Source of the DNA: an uncultured Desulfovibrio sp.
GTDB lineage: Bacteria > Desulfobacterota > Desulfovibrionia > Desulfovibrionales > Desulfovibrionaceae
DNA length: 64,000 nt
NCBI RefSeq assembly: GCF_944324505.1
Contig: NZ_CALUWO010000002.1
Coordinates: 124,001-188,000, forward strand
Direction: 5' to 3'
The first letter of the stretch is position 1. The number at the start of each line of letters is the position of its first letter. A model generated the notes under the pieces. It saw only the letters and a list, made by a program, of their open reading frames with translations. It made no database searches and had not been told where the DNA came from. Below, one piece after another: positions 55,190 through 64,000 of this stretch. The translations under genes were made by a program, and so were the position numbers.

Positions 55190-56902
55190 CTAGTTTTCGC
55201 TGTTTTCGCGGGCAGCGGCCTTGAGCAGATCGCCCAGGCTCTGGCCGGTTTCCTGGGGACCGGCATGGAATTCCTTGGGCTTGCGGCGCTCTTCCTCGTC
55301 CTTGATCTGCTTGATGGACAGACCCAGACGGCGTTCCTCGGCGCTCACATGGATGACCTTGGCTTCGATTTCCTGGCCTTCCTTGTACATTTCGGCAGGG
55401 GTCTTGACCTTCTTGCCGGAAAGTTCGGACACATGCACCAGGCCTTCGATGCCTTCTTCCACTTCCACAAACAGGCCAAAGTCGGTGATATTGGTGATCA
55501 CGCCCTTGACGGTGCAGCCCACGGGGTAGGTGCTGGGCACATGGCCCCACGGATCATCCACCAGCTGCTTGATGCCCAGGGTGAACTTTTCGTTTTCCTG
55601 GTCCACGGTGAGCACCTTGGCCTGCACGGTGTCGCCCACCTTGTACAGTTCGTTGGGATGGCGCACCTTCTTGGTCCAGCTGATGTCGGACACGTGAATG
55701 AGGCCGTCGATGCCGTCTTCAATGCCGATGAACATGCCGAATTCGGTGATGTTCTTGATGACGCCCTCAAGAATGGTGCCTTCGGGGTACTTTTCCGCCA
55801 CCAGTTCCCAGGGATTGGGACGAACCTGCTTCATGCCGAGGCTGATGCGCTTCTTTTCGCCATCCACGCCCAGGATGACCACTTCCACTTCGTCACCGGT
55901 GTGCACCATCTGGGAAGGATGACGCAGCTTGCGGGTCCAGGACATTTCGGAGATGTGCACCAGGCCTTCCACGCCGGGTTCCAGTTCCACAAAGGTCCCG
56001 TAGTCCACCAGATTGGTGACCTTGCCCACATGCTTGGTGCCTTCGGGGAAGCGGGCGGAGATGTCCTGCCACGGATCGGGCACCAGCTGCTTGAGGCCCA
56101 GGGAGACCTTGTTGTTTTCGCGGTCGAAGGAAAGCACCTTGAGGGTCAGGTCCTGCCCCATGGTGATCATTTCCTTGGGATGGCGGATGCGCTTCCAGCT
56201 CATATCCGTGATGTGCAGCAGGCCGTCGAGGCCGCCGAGGTCCACGAACACCCCGTATTCGGTGATATTCTTGGCCTTGCCGTGCACGATCTGGCCTTCT
56301 TCCAGCGTGCGGAGCAGATCCTGGCGCTTGGAATCGCGTTCTTCTTCCAGCAGCACGCGGCGGGACACGATGACGTTGCTGCGGCGGCGGTTGATCTTGA
56401 GCACGCGGAATTCAAATTCCTGATTGACCAGCGCGTCCATGTCCGGCACGGGGCGCAGGTCCACATGGGAGCCAGGCAGGAAGGCTTCCACACCACCGAT
56501 ATCCACCGTGTAGCCGCCCTTGATACGGCGCACGATATGGCCCTTGATGACCTGATTGTTCTCCTGCACGTCTTCCAGCTTGTCGAAGACCTGCATGCGC
56601 TTGGCTCGTTCAAAAGAGAGCGTGATGGTGCCTTCGCCTTCGTTCTTGCGAACCACGTAGACATCCACCGTATCGCCCACCTTGACGGTCATGTTGCCCG
56701 CGGAATCGCGGAACTCGCTGGCCGGGATCTGCCCTTCGGACTTGAAGTTCACATCCACCAGCACATTGTCGTCATCAACGCGGACGATTTCGCCCTTGAC
56801 AATGGAGCCTTCTTCCAGGTCGCCAAAGTCGGAGTTGAGGTAGTTTTCGAGGGCACTCTCGAAATTCATTTCATTGTCGTGCCCGGTTTCCTTGTCAGCC
56901 AT
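55190..56902 (-). CDS. rpsA: 30S ribosomal protein S1
   Basis: 570 residues with six S1 OB-fold repeats. The first two (from about 35 and 120) bind the ribosome; later ones carry the RNA-binding pattern, e.g. GKAKNITEYGVFVDLGGLDGLLHI, GKVTNLVDYGTFVELEPGVEGLVHI, GVIKNITEFGMFIGI and GVITNITDFGLFVEV. ATG 56902 has TGGAGG upstream. Single-gene unit with own promoter and terminator. Confidence 0.97.
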   Translation of the reverse strand: MADKETGHDNEMNFESALENYLNSDFGDLEEGSIVKGEIVRVDDDNVLVDVNFKSEGQIPASEFRDSAGNMTVKVGDTVDVYVVRKNEGEGTITLSFERAKRMQVFDKLEDVQENNQVIKGHIVRRIKGGYTVDIGGVEAFLPGSHVDLRPVPDMDALVNQEFEFRVLKINRRRSNVIVSRRVLLEEERDSKRQDLLRTLEEGQIVHGKAKNITEYGVFVDLGGLDGLLHITDMSWKRIRHPKEMITMGQDLTLKVLSFDRENNKVSLGLKQLVPDPWQDISARFPEGTKHVGKVTNLVDYGTFVELEPGVEGLVHISEMSWTRKLRHPSQMVHTGDEVEVVILGVDGEKKRISLGMKQVRPNPWELVAEKYPEGTILEGVIKNITEFGMFIGIEDGIDGLIHVSDISWTKKVRHPNELYKVGDTVQAKVLTVDQENEKFTLGIKQLVDDPWGHVPSTYPVGCTVKGVITNITDFGLFVEVEEGIEGLVHVSELSGKKVKTPAEMYKEGQEIEAKVIHVSAEERRLGLSIKQIKDEEERRKPKEFHAGPQETGQSLGDLLKAAARENSEN

Positions 56903-56948
56903 CAGCCATGCCTCCAAACAAAATTTCCCCGTTTTCCGGGAGTGAGAG

Positions 56949-56977
56949 ACCGTATCAGAAAGTTTTGCGGAACACAA
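56949..56977 (-). promoter_or_regulatory. Candidate rpsA promoter
   Basis: Minus-strand TTGTGT, 17 bases, TACGGT; about 47 bases before the start codon. Confidence 0.45.
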
Positions 56978-57021
56978 GGTGATTTTCCCCCGTCCCGGCT
57001 GCGGGCACAGGGGCACGGAGC

Positions 57022-58152
57022 CTATTTTTTCTTGCGGGAGGGCGCGCTGCGCTCCTGGGCGCGCAGATGCGCGCGGGCATCGGGATCGCCGTTTTTGGCC
57101 GCCAGTTCATACCAGCGCTGCGCCTCGCTGAGGTTGCGCTGCACGCCCGTGCCCTGGTCATACATGAGGCCCAGGCTGTACTGGGCCGCCGGTTCGCCCG
57201 CTTCGGCCGCCTTGAGGTACCATTCCACGGCTCTGGCATAGTCCTGGGCCACGCCGCGCCCCTGTTCGTACATGAAGCCCAGATTGTACTGCGCTTCGGC
57301 ATAGCCCGCCTCGGCGGCGCGGGTATACCACTGGATGGCCTTGGCATTGTCCTGTGCAAAGCCGCGCCCCTCGGCGTACATGTAGGCCAGATTGTTCATG
57401 GCCTTCTTGTGGTCCTGCTGGGCAGCCCGCTCAAACCAGTGAGCGGCCTTGGTGTCGCTCTGATTGGATCCCTTGGCGTTCATATAGGTCCAGCCCAGCG
57501 AATACTGGGCATCGGCCAGCCCCTGATTGGCGGCGCGGCTGTACCAGTCGATGGCCATGTCCTCGCGCTTGGGCACGCCGCGTCCGTTGGCATAGAGATA
57601 GCCCAGCGAGAACTGCGCCTCGGCCAGGCCCTGCTCTGCCGCCTTGCGATACCAGCGGGCAGCCTCCCGAAAATTGCGGCGCACGCCGTTTCCCGTGCAA
57701 TAGGCCGTGGCCAAGGCATTCTGTGCCCGCAGCTCGCCCTTTTCGGCCGCCTTTCTGAGCAGGGCGGCACCGCGCTGCGGACTGCGCTTCACCCCCTTAC
57801 CCTGCATGGTCAGCGTTCCCAGCACATACAGGGCCTCGCCATTGCCCTCCTTCTCGGCCAGGGGACCAAGCAGGGACACGGCCTGCTCATACTTGCCGGC
57901 ATCCAGCGCCTGCTGCACCTGCCGGAGTGCGGCAGCCGTGCGGGCATCCTCGGCGGCCCGTTCTGCGGCCCGTTCTGCGGACTGTTCCGCAGCCTGTTCT
58001 GCGGTGGCCTGCGGCGCCGCTGCCGGCGCATCCGGGACCTTGTCGGCGGCAAAAACCGGCGCCTGCCCCACCCAGAGCAGTCCCGCACAAAGCAGCCCCG
58101 TCAGGGCCTGACGCCCCCCGGTCCGCAGTCCCGGAAAAAACCCCTTTTTCAC
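57022..58152 (-). CDS. Exported Sel1-repeat protein
   Basis: 376 residues. Signal peptide (VKKGFFPGLR..LLCAGLLWVGQAPVFA-AD), an Ala/Glu-rich linker, then seven Sel1-type TPR repeats of 36 residues each (pattern AxAQYxLGxMYxxGxGVxxDxxxAxxWYxxAAxxG) from about 125 to 365, ending with a basic tail. Such periplasmic repeat proteins mediate protein-protein contacts. A GTG at 58152 is chosen because GGAG and the signal peptide start there. Confidence 0.85.
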   Translation of the reverse strand: MKKGFFPGLRTGGRQALTGLLCAGLLWVGQAPVFAADKVPDAPAAAPQATAEQAAEQSAERAAERAAEDARTAAALRQVQQALDAGKYEQAVSLLGPLAEKEGNGEALYVLGTLTMQGKGVKRSPQRGAALLRKAAEKGELRAQNALATAYCTGNGVRRNFREAARWYRKAAEQGLAEAQFSLGYLYANGRGVPKREDMAIDWYSRAANQGLADAQYSLGWTYMNAKGSNQSDTKAAHWFERAAQQDHKKAMNNLAYMYAEGRGFAQDNAKAIQWYTRAAEAGYAEAQYNLGFMYEQGRGVAQDYARAVEWYLKAAEAGEPAAQYSLGLMYDQGTGVQRNLSEAQRWYELAAKNGDPDARAHLRAQERSAPSRKKK

Positions 58153-58412
58153 GCTGTCATCTCCTGTGGCAAGTTCCCGCCGGTGCGGCTCTGTCCGGCC
58201 GCCGGCACATACGACACGGTTTTCAGCAATAGCTGTTTCACGGCCAAAAGAAAAGAGCCGTTCCCCCCGCTGCGCGCATGGCTCATTTTTCCCGCCCGCC
58301 ACGGCCCCGCCCGGCCCGCCGCCGCGCGCATTGACGCCTTTCGCACCGGCAGCTACAACCTATGGCCGTCCGCCCCCGGGGGGCATGGTCCGGCAATCTG
58401 GAGGAAGGTAGC

Positions 58413-59315
58413 ATGCGGGAAGCCACAACGGGAACCCTGCTGGCCCTGCTGGCCACGGTCATCTGGTCAGGAAATTTCGTGGTGGCCCGCGCCGTGGCCC
58501 ACATGATTCCGCCCTGGCAGTGCAATTTCTGGCGCTGGGTCACGGCCTTTGCGGTCTGCCTGCCCTTTGCCTGGCCGGCCCTGCGCCGCGACTGGCCGGC
58601 CCTGCGCCGGCACTGGAAGCACGTGCTGCTCATGTCCCTGCTGGGGGTTTCGCTCATGAACACCTTTTTCTACAAGGCCGGGCAAAGCACCGAAAGCCTG
58701 AACATGGCCCTCATTGCGCCCACGGCCCCCATTGTCATCCTGCTGCTGTCCCGCGTGCTCTACGGCGAGGCCATCCGCCCCCGGCGCCTGCTGGGCATGC
58801 TGGTAGTGCTGGCGGGCATCGTCATTCTGGTAAGCCGGGGCGACTGGCAGCGCCTGGCCACCCTGAGCTTTGCCCGCGGGGACCTCTGGTCGCTGGGCGG
58901 GGCCTTCAGCTTTGGCCTTTATTCCCTGTTCATGCGCTTCCGCGCGCCGGAAATCTCCACCCTGGGTTTCAGCGCCGCCACCTTCGGCCTGGGCGCGGCC
59001 CTGACGCTGCCCTGCGTGGTCGCGGAATGGCTCCTGCTGCCGCCGGTCACCTGGTCCATGCCGGTGCTGGTGGGCATTCTCTATGCCGGGGTGGGCTGTT
59101 CCTTTGTTTCCTTCTGCCTCTGGACCCGTGCCATCGCCGCCATCGGCCCGGTGCGGGCGGGCATTGTCTATTATTCCCTGCCGGTCTTTGCGGCCGTCGG
59201 GGCCTGGCTGGTCCTGGGAGAAGCCGTCAATGCGGCGCAGCTTGCGGGCGGCGCCCTCATCATCGGCGGCATCATCACCGCCACCGTGCAGCTTCCCCGC
59301 GAGCACCGGCACTGA
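58413..59315 (+). CDS. EamA-family (DMT) transporter
   Basis: 300 residues, ten helices, two EamA repeats (LLATVIWSGNFVVARAVAHMIPP and LWSLGGAFSFGLYSLFMRF). Second DMT exporter within 4 kb but not a close copy of the first. GGAGG precedes the ATG at 58413. Followed after 15 bases by rdgB, so likely co-transcribed. Confidence 0.86.
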   Translation: MREATTGTLLALLATVIWSGNFVVARAVAHMIPPWQCNFWRWVTAFAVCLPFAWPALRRDWPALRRHWKHVLLMSLLGVSLMNTFFYKAGQSTESLNMALIAPTAPIVILLLSRVLYGEAIRPRRLLGMLVVLAGIVILVSRGDWQRLATLSFARGDLWSLGGAFSFGLYSLFMRFRAPEISTLGFSAATFGLGAALTLPCVVAEWLLLPPVTWSMPVLVGILYAGVGCSFVSFCLWTRAIAAIGPVRAGIVYYSLPVFAAVGAWLVLGEAVNAAQLAGGALIIGGIITATVQLPREHRH

Positions 59316-59330
59316 TATCAGGAGGGCATC

Positions 59331-59990
59331 ATGACATCACAGCGCATGCGCGCCGTACTGGCCACCACCAATGCCGGCAAGGTCCGGGAACTGGCCGGTC
59401 CGCTGGCTGACTTTGGCGTGGACGTGGTGGGGCTGGATCACTTTCCCCACATTGGCGACATTGTGGAAGACGGGCTGACCTTTGAGGAAAACGCCCTCAT
59501 CAAGGCCCGCACCGTGGCCGCCGAAACCGGCCTGGTCAGCATTGCCGACGATTCCGGCCTGGAGGTGGACGCCCTGGACGGCGCCCCGGGCATTCATTCC
59601 GCCCGCTACGGCAATGACTGGGAGCTGCTGCCCGGCGAAAACCGCGACGACCGCAACATCCGCAAGCTGCTGTACGCCCTGCGTCAGGTTCCCGACGCAC
59701 AGCGCAGCGGCCGCTTTGTGTGCTGCATGGCCGCCGTGCGCCCGGCCTGTCTGGGCGGGGGCGAGCTGGTGGTGCGCGGCACCTGGGACGGCCGCCTGCT
59801 CACGGCCCGGCGCGGCAGCAACGGCTTTGGCTATGACCCTGTTTTTCTTGATCCGCACCTGGGGCGCAGCGCCGCGGAACTGAGCCGCGAGGAAAAACTT
59901 GCCCGCAGCCACCGCGGCCAGGCCCTGCGCGCCCTGCTGGCCCGCTGGGAAGCCTTCATGCACGGGGCCGCGCAACCCTCAGCAGACTAG
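59331..59990 (+). CDS. rdgB: XTP/dITP diphosphatase (RdgB/HAM1)
   Basis: 219 residues. Removes deaminated purine triphosphates. Motifs: VLATTNAGKVREL, FEENALIKARTVA, ADDSGLEVDALDGAPGIHSARYG (substrate loop) and SNGFGYDPVF. GGAGG precedes the ATG. Confidence 0.95.
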   Translation: MTSQRMRAVLATTNAGKVRELAGPLADFGVDVVGLDHFPHIGDIVEDGLTFEENALIKARTVAAETGLVSIADDSGLEVDALDGAPGIHSARYGNDWELLPGENRDDRNIRKLLYALRQVPDAQRSGRFVCCMAAVRPACLGGGELVVRGTWDGRLLTARRGSNGFGYDPVFLDPHLGRSAAELSREEKLARSHRGQALRALLARWEAFMHGAAQPSAD

Positions 59991-59991
59991 A

Positions 59992-60025
59992 CAAAAACGG
60001 GGCGGCTCCCTGAGGAGTCGCCCCT
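59992..60025. terminator. Terminator between rdgB and sppA
   Basis: Stem GGGGCGGCTCC / GGAGTCGCCCC, 4-base loop. On the minus strand GTTTTTG follows, so it best ends sppA, but it can serve both convergent genes. Confidence 0.75.
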
Positions 60026-60032
60026 GACATGT

Positions 60033-61025
60033 TTACTGATACAAAAAAACAGGCGTGGCATTGCGCACAGCTGCGGCATCCAGGCCCAGCCAGCGGGACA
60101 GCGTACTTTCCAGCAGGTCCTGCCACCATCGTTCCTTGCGCGGCCGCTCCAGCAGCGGGCGCCGCACATCCACCCCGCTCTGCTCTGCCAGCCAGCGGTG
60201 AGCGGCCTCCATGCCGCCCAGCTCATCCACCAGCCCCAGCCGCAGGGCCTCCCGGCCGGTGAAGATGCGGCCGTCGGCCAGAGCTGCCGCTTGTTCCCGC
60301 GCCATGTGCCGCCCCCGGGCCACAATATCCACAAACATGCCGTGCATATCGTCCAGCACGCCCTGAAAATAGGCCCGTTCCTCATCAGACAGGGGGCGCA
60401 GCATGGAGCCGGCATCCTTGTAGGGCGCGGTGGTCAGGGTCTGACGGTCCACGCCGATCCGGTCCAGCAGGGCGCGTATCTGCGGAATATCCATGCGCAC
60501 CCCGATGGAACCGGTCACGGTTCCCGCATTGGCAAAGACGCGCTGCCCGGCCATACTGACCATGAGACCGCCCGACGCCGCCATGCCACCCATGGAAACG
60601 GCCACGGGCAGGCGTTCGCCCAGATGACGCACGGCCTCGTACAGTTCCTGCGAGGCAGCGGCGCCGCCTCCCGGCGAATCCACCCGCACCAGCAGCCCCT
60701 TTACCTGATCCTGCCGGGCAATCCTGCGCAGCCATTCCAGATGCGGCCGCACGTCGTCAATGGTGCCGTTCACCTCCAGCACGGCCAGGCGCGGCCCGCC
60801 GAAGGCATCGTCCCTGCTGCCCAGCCAGACAAGGAGCAGGGCCAGCAGAACCAGCAGTATCAGCAGCCAGAAGATGACGGGATGACGCCTGCGGAAGGGG
60901 CGCCGCACCAGCCCCAGCCAGAAGGATTCCGGCAGACGCGCCAGCGGACAGGCCGCGGAACAGCCGGCAGAAGATGCCGCGCCGGCAGCGGAAGAAGGAT
61001 GTTCATTTTCCATGCGTCCCTGCAT
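60033..61025 (-). CDS. sppA: Signal peptide peptidase SppA
   Basis: 330 residues, short 36-kDa form. One anchor helix (VIFWLLILLVLLALLLVWLG, near residue 50), then the S49 protease domain: LLVRVDSPGGGAAASQELYEAV, nucleophile Ser in GGMAASGGLMVS and general base Lys in TTAPYKDAGS. Degrades cleaved signal peptides at the membrane. The ATG at 61025 has GGAG six bases upstream; 61040 and 61013 are alternatives. Confidence 0.9.
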   Translation of the reverse strand: MQGRMENEHPSSAAGAASSAGCSAACPLARLPESFWLGLVRRPFRRRHPVIFWLLILLVLLALLLVWLGSRDDAFGGPRLAVLEVNGTIDDVRPHLEWLRRIARQDQVKGLLVRVDSPGGGAAASQELYEAVRHLGERLPVAVSMGGMAASGGLMVSMAGQRVFANAGTVTGSIGVRMDIPQIRALLDRIGVDRQTLTTAPYKDAGSMLRPLSDEERAYFQGVLDDMHGMFVDIVARGRHMAREQAAALADGRIFTGREALRLGLVDELGGMEAAHRWLAEQSGVDVRRPLLERPRKERWWQDLLESTLSRWLGLDAAAVRNATPVFLYQ

Positions 61026-61072
61026 AGCATGCTCCGCCACGGGAGAAAAGCACCCGCGCCCCTGTGCGCCGG

Positions 61073-61107
61073 CACAAGAAAACGGGGAAGGTTTCCCTCC
61101 CCCGTCT
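61073..61107 (-). terminator. Terminator after the acyl-CoA ligase
   Basis: Minus-strand stem ACGGGGGAGG / CCTTCCCCGT (one mismatch), then TTTTC. Confidence 0.6.
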
Positions 61108-61278
61108 GTATGTCAGCCAGCGCCGGCAGCGGGTCACGCCGCTGCTGGCAGATGTTACGCGGCGGCAGCCTGCACCGGCTGCGGATGTGCCGCAGAGACA
61201 GGCATGCTCCCGACAGGGCCGTCACGCCGGGGCGGCAGGGCAGCGTGCGGCAGCGGCATGGCCCATGCGTGCCTGCGC

Positions 61279-62958
61279 TTAGCCCTCCATGGCTTCGGGC
61301 CAGCGCTCGGCCGCCATCTCGCGCAGCTTGAACTTCTGAATCTTGCCGCTGGCCGTGAGCGGGAAGCCGGAGACCACGGCCACATAGCGCGGAATCTTGT
61401 ACCAGGCGATCTTGCCGCGGCAGAAGGCGCGCACGTCTTCCTGGCCCAGCTCCACACCGGGACGGGGCACGATGAAGGCACCCACCTCTTCCCCGTACTT
61501 GCGGCTGGGCACGGCCACTACCTGCACATCCAGCACGCCGTCCATGGTCAGCAGAAATTCTTCCACCTCGCGGGGATAGACGTTTTCCCCGCCGCGGATG
61601 ATCATGTCCTTGATGCGCCCGGTGATGCGCACATAGCCGTTTTCATCCATGGTGCCCAGATCGCCGGAGTGGAGCCAGCCCTCGGGGCTGATGGTTCTGG
61701 CCGTTTCCTCGGGCATATTGTAGTAGCCCTTCATCACATTGTAACCGCGGCAGAGGATTTCCCCCACCTCGCCCCGGGGCAGTTCCTCGCAGGTCTCGGG
61801 ATCGGCCACGCGCACCTCGATGCCGGGCATGGCGCAGCCCACGGTCTCGCAGCGCAGGGCCAGGGGATCATGCACATCAGACTGCGTCATGACCGGCGAG
61901 GCTTCGGTCAGGCCGTAGCAGATGGTGATTTCCTTCATGTTCATCTCGTCCACCACGCGCCGCATGAGCGGTTCGGGGCAGACGGAACCGGCCATGATGC
62001 CCGTGCGCAGGCTGGACACGTCAAAGCGCTTGAACAGCTTGTGCTCCAGCTCGGCAAGGAACATGGTGGGCACGCCGTAGAGGGCGGTGCAGCGCTCGCT
62101 GTCTACCGCGGCCAGCACCTGCAAGGGATTGTAGGACTCCAGAATGACCATGCAGGAACCGTGATTGACACAGGCCGAGACCCCCAGCACGCAGCCGAAA
62201 CAGTGGAAAAGGGGCACGGGCAGGCACACGCGGTCCTCTTCCGTAAAGCGCTGATGGCGGCCGATCCAGTAGCCGTTGAGGCCCACCCCCACATGCGTAA
62301 GCATGACCCCCTTGGGAAAGCCCGTGGTGCCGGAGGTATACTGCATGTTGATGGCGTCCCACGGGTCCAGGCTGCGCTGACGGGCCAGGTAGTCCGCATC
62401 GTCCACCATGACGGACATGGCCATGATTTCTGGAATGGAATACATGCCCCGGTACTTTTCCGCCCCCAGAAAGCAGACGCGCTTCAGATGCGGCAGATCG
62501 TGGCAACGCAGATCGCCGCGGGACTGCACGCGCAGTTCCGGCGCAATCTTGTAGAGGGTATCCACATAGTCATGATCCCGCAGGCTGTCGATGAGAAAGA
62601 TATTCTCGCACTCGGACTGCTTGAGCAGATAGCGCAGCTCGTGTTCGCGGTAATTGGTATTGACCGTCAGCAGCACGGCGCCGATCTTGGCCGTGGCAAA
62701 TTGCAGGGTCACCCAGTAGGGAACATTGGTGGCCCACACGGCCACCTTTTCGCCCTTCTGCACGCCCAGAGCCATGAGGCCGCGGGCAAGGGTGTCCACA
62801 TCCTCGGCAAACTGGCTCCAGGTCTTGCGATAATTGCGGTCGGCATAGACCAGGGCCTCCCTGTCGGGGAAGCGTGCCACGGTCTCGTCCAGAATCTGGC
62901 CCAGCGTCTTTTCCCGCAGCACGAACTGCGCCTGACGCTCGCGTACTTTTTCATCCAT
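61279..62958 (-). CDS. Fatty acyl/medium-chain acyl-CoA ligase (AMP-forming)
   Basis: 559 residues of the ANL superfamily. Motifs: YTSGTTGFPKGVMLTH (P-loop), CYGLTEASPV, GWLHSGDLGTMDENGYVRITGR and the C-terminal Lys in LTASGKIQKFKLRE. Closest in layout to the FadD-like/medium-chain group; substrate could also be an aryl acid. GGAGGG precedes the ATG at 62958. Immediately follows an XRE-cupin regulator gene, its likely controller. Confidence 0.88.
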   Translation of the reverse strand: MDEKVRERQAQFVLREKTLGQILDETVARFPDREALVYADRNYRKTWSQFAEDVDTLARGLMALGVQKGEKVAVWATNVPYWVTLQFATAKIGAVLLTVNTNYREHELRYLLKQSECENIFLIDSLRDHDYVDTLYKIAPELRVQSRGDLRCHDLPHLKRVCFLGAEKYRGMYSIPEIMAMSVMVDDADYLARQRSLDPWDAINMQYTSGTTGFPKGVMLTHVGVGLNGYWIGRHQRFTEEDRVCLPVPLFHCFGCVLGVSACVNHGSCMVILESYNPLQVLAAVDSERCTALYGVPTMFLAELEHKLFKRFDVSSLRTGIMAGSVCPEPLMRRVVDEMNMKEITICYGLTEASPVMTQSDVHDPLALRCETVGCAMPGIEVRVADPETCEELPRGEVGEILCRGYNVMKGYYNMPEETARTISPEGWLHSGDLGTMDENGYVRITGRIKDMIIRGGENVYPREVEEFLLTMDGVLDVQVVAVPSRKYGEEVGAFIVPRPGVELGQEDVRAFCRGKIAWYKIPRYVAVVSGFPLTASGKIQKFKLREMAAERWPEAMEG

Positions 62959-63096
62959 GCTCAGCCCTCCCGGCTCAGGTGCCCATGCTGTCTGCCCGTG
63001 CAGAATGCCGCCATGCGGCATGCTCCGCGTCCGGCCCGTGCCTTCCGCCGCCGGGCGCTGCCGCGCCTGCGTGCCGCAGGCTGCCCCTGCCGGGGC

Positions 63097-63687
63097 CTAG
63101 GGATTGTAGGTCACCGCAAGAATGCGCACCGGCTTGTCATTGGCCGGCCCCACATAGTGGGGCACAATGGAATTATAATAGATAGTCTGCCCCGGCCGCA
63201 GGATGTGATTTTCCCGGCCGTAGACCACCAGCAGCTCGCCTTCCAGCACAAAGATGAACTCTTCGCCCTGGTGTGAGCTGGTCTTGCGCACCGCCCCTTC
63301 GGCATTGGGATAGATTTCGATGAAGAACGGCTCCATGTTGCGGTCGTTCTTGCCCTTGCCCAGCGCATGGTAAATATAGCTCGGCGGCGGCATGCTGCCC
63401 GTATGCGGACAGATGACGGCCTCGCTGCCATTGATGCTGCTGATGATGGGGTCACGGGTAAACTGGTCGTCCAGAAAGGTTCCCAGCCGCAGGCCCAGGG
63501 CACGGGCCACCTTCTGCATGGGACCGATGGACGGATAGACTTCGCCATTTTCCAGCCGCTCCAGAAATTCCACGCTCAGGCTGGCATCCCTGGCCAGGGT
63601 TTCCCTGTCCATGCCGCGCGCCTCGCGAAACGAGCGCACGCGATTGCCCACCGTGGCGCTTCCGCCCTTCTGTGTTGTATCCGACAT
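63097..63687 (-). CDS. XRE-family regulator with C-terminal cupin domain
   Basis: 196 residues. HTH in residues 15-70 (VRSFREARGMDRETLARDASLSVEFLERLENGEVYPS cited by its ends), cupin fold from ~115 (HQGEEFIFVLEGELLVVYG, LRPGQTIYYNSIVPHYV) that likely binds a small effector. Together with the ligase 138 bases downstream this forms the XRE-cupin/AMP-ligase pair common in Desulfovibrio and other gut anaerobes. GGGAGG precedes the ATG. Confidence 0.88.
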   Translation of the reverse strand: MSDTTQKGGSATVGNRVRSFREARGMDRETLARDASLSVEFLERLENGEVYPSIGPMQKVARALGLRLGTFLDDQFTRDPIISSINGSEAVICPHTGSMPPPSYIYHALGKGKNDRNMEPFFIEIYPNAEGAVRKTSSHQGEEFIFVLEGELLVVYGRENHILRPGQTIYYNSIVPHYVGPANDKPVRILAVTYNP

Positions 63688-63843
63688 AACATTCCTCCCG
63701 CTGCCGGGCAGTTCATTGGCCGGACAGCCTGCATCTTTTTTATATTACAGGATAACTGTGGAGCAGGCAAGGCGCGCCCAGGCAGCCCGCATTGTGCCGG
63801 CGCCGCTTTACGAAAGGCTGTTTCTGCGGCTACACTGCGGCCC

Positions 63844-64000
63844 ATGTCACCCGCATCTCTCCTTCACTGCCGCTGTCTCGTGGCCGGCCAGGTACAGGGC
63901 GTGGGCTTCCGGCCCTTTGTCTATCGTCTTGCCACGGAAGAGTGCCTGAACGGCAGCGTGGGCAATACGTCCGACGGCGTCACCATTCATTTGCAGGGAC
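63844..64000 (+). CDS. hypF: HypF, carbamoyltransferase for [NiFe]-hydrogenase maturation (3' end missing)
   Basis: 52 residues visible; the gene runs off the right edge. The acylphosphatase-type start reads CLVAGQVQGVGFRPFVYRLA, then NGSVGNTSDGVTIHLQG, which is diagnostic of HypF. HypF makes the CN ligands of the hydrogenase active site. Divergent from the XRE-cupin gene across 156 bases that include an AT-rich promoter-like patch (TATATT near 63741). Confidence 0.9.
   Translation, partial: MSPASLLHCRCLVAGQVQGVGFRPFVYRLATEECLNGSVGNTSDGVTIHLQG

Noticed and set aside
53972-59315. Recent duplication of the two EamA transporter genes
   Set aside because: They share only the fold; sequences differ throughout and they lie 3.4 kb apart with rpsA between.
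1-64000. CRISPR arrays, prophage or intact insertion sequences
   Set aside because: No regularly spaced repeats, phage structural genes, integrase or transposase were found.

Overview
The window is GC-rich, densely packed bacterial chromosome. The gene content points to a sulfate-reducing Desulfovibrionaceae bacterium close to Desulfovibrio. Markers include a class I hybrid cluster protein next to an HcpR-type regulator, a three-gene ferrosome-like (fez) iron locus, a psd-pssA-leuACDB operon and the start of a [NiFe]-hydrogenase maturation gene (hypF). This assignment rests on protein families and gene order; no rRNA is present. No prophage, intact transposase or CRISPR array is visible.

Layout. 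0-2.5 kb: metNIQ methionine importer (metN is cut by the window edge), closed by a terminator. 2.6-6.6 kb: metal/iron module on the minus strand (small HMA-like protein, P-type ATPase without a CPx motif, small membrane-anchored protein, feoA), with two small membrane-protein genes diverging from it. 6.7-11.7 kb: acetyl-CoA synthetase, maf, a phosphoesterase, a Trm112-like protein and a PHP phosphoesterase. 11.7-15.8 kb: envelope glycan cluster (polytopic membrane protein, AglD/MprF-type flippase-like protein, GT2-methyltransferase fusion). 16.0-23.7 kb: mdtABC-type RND efflux pump. 24.0-28.3 kb: split chromate transporter, an aconitase-family paralogue and a MITE-like repeat. 28.4-34.5 kb: psd-pssA-leuA-leuC-leuD-leuB, joining phosphatidylethanolamine and leucine synthesis in one run. 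34.6-37.9 kb: lipoprotein, membrane hydrolase-like protein, moaC, lgt, infA. 38.4-42.4 kb: pgpA, tRNA-Leu(UAA), a DUF4405-like protein, a TauE-type exporter and tyrS. 42.4-44.9 kb: a perfect inverted repeat around an AT-rich promoter-like segment, then a response regulator/HD-GYP gene broken by one in-frame stop, and an Hpt gene. 44.9-48.9 kb: thiSGHF plus a YkgJ-type gene behind a TPP riboswitch. 49.0-52.5 kb: hcp, hcpR, flavodoxin and PNPOx-like genes with an HcpR/FNR-type site upstream. 52.7-60 kb: MFS and two EamA transporters, rpsA, a Sel1-repeat protein and rdgB. 60-64 kb: sppA, an acyl-CoA ligase, an XRE-cupin regulator and the start of hypF.

How genes work together. The fez-like ATPase, its two small partners and feoA look like an iron storage and handling unit. 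Hcp, HcpR, flavodoxin and the FMN-binding protein look like a nitrosative-stress unit. pssA and psd make phosphatidylethanolamine, and pgpA and lgt act on the phosphatidylglycerol side. thiS, thiG, thiH and thiF together make the thiazole half of thiamine under TPP control. The most interesting items are the ferrosome-like locus, the paired 17-bp dyads at 42.74/42.85 kb, the nonsense-broken HD-GYP gene and the MITE-like element at 27.84-28.07 kb.
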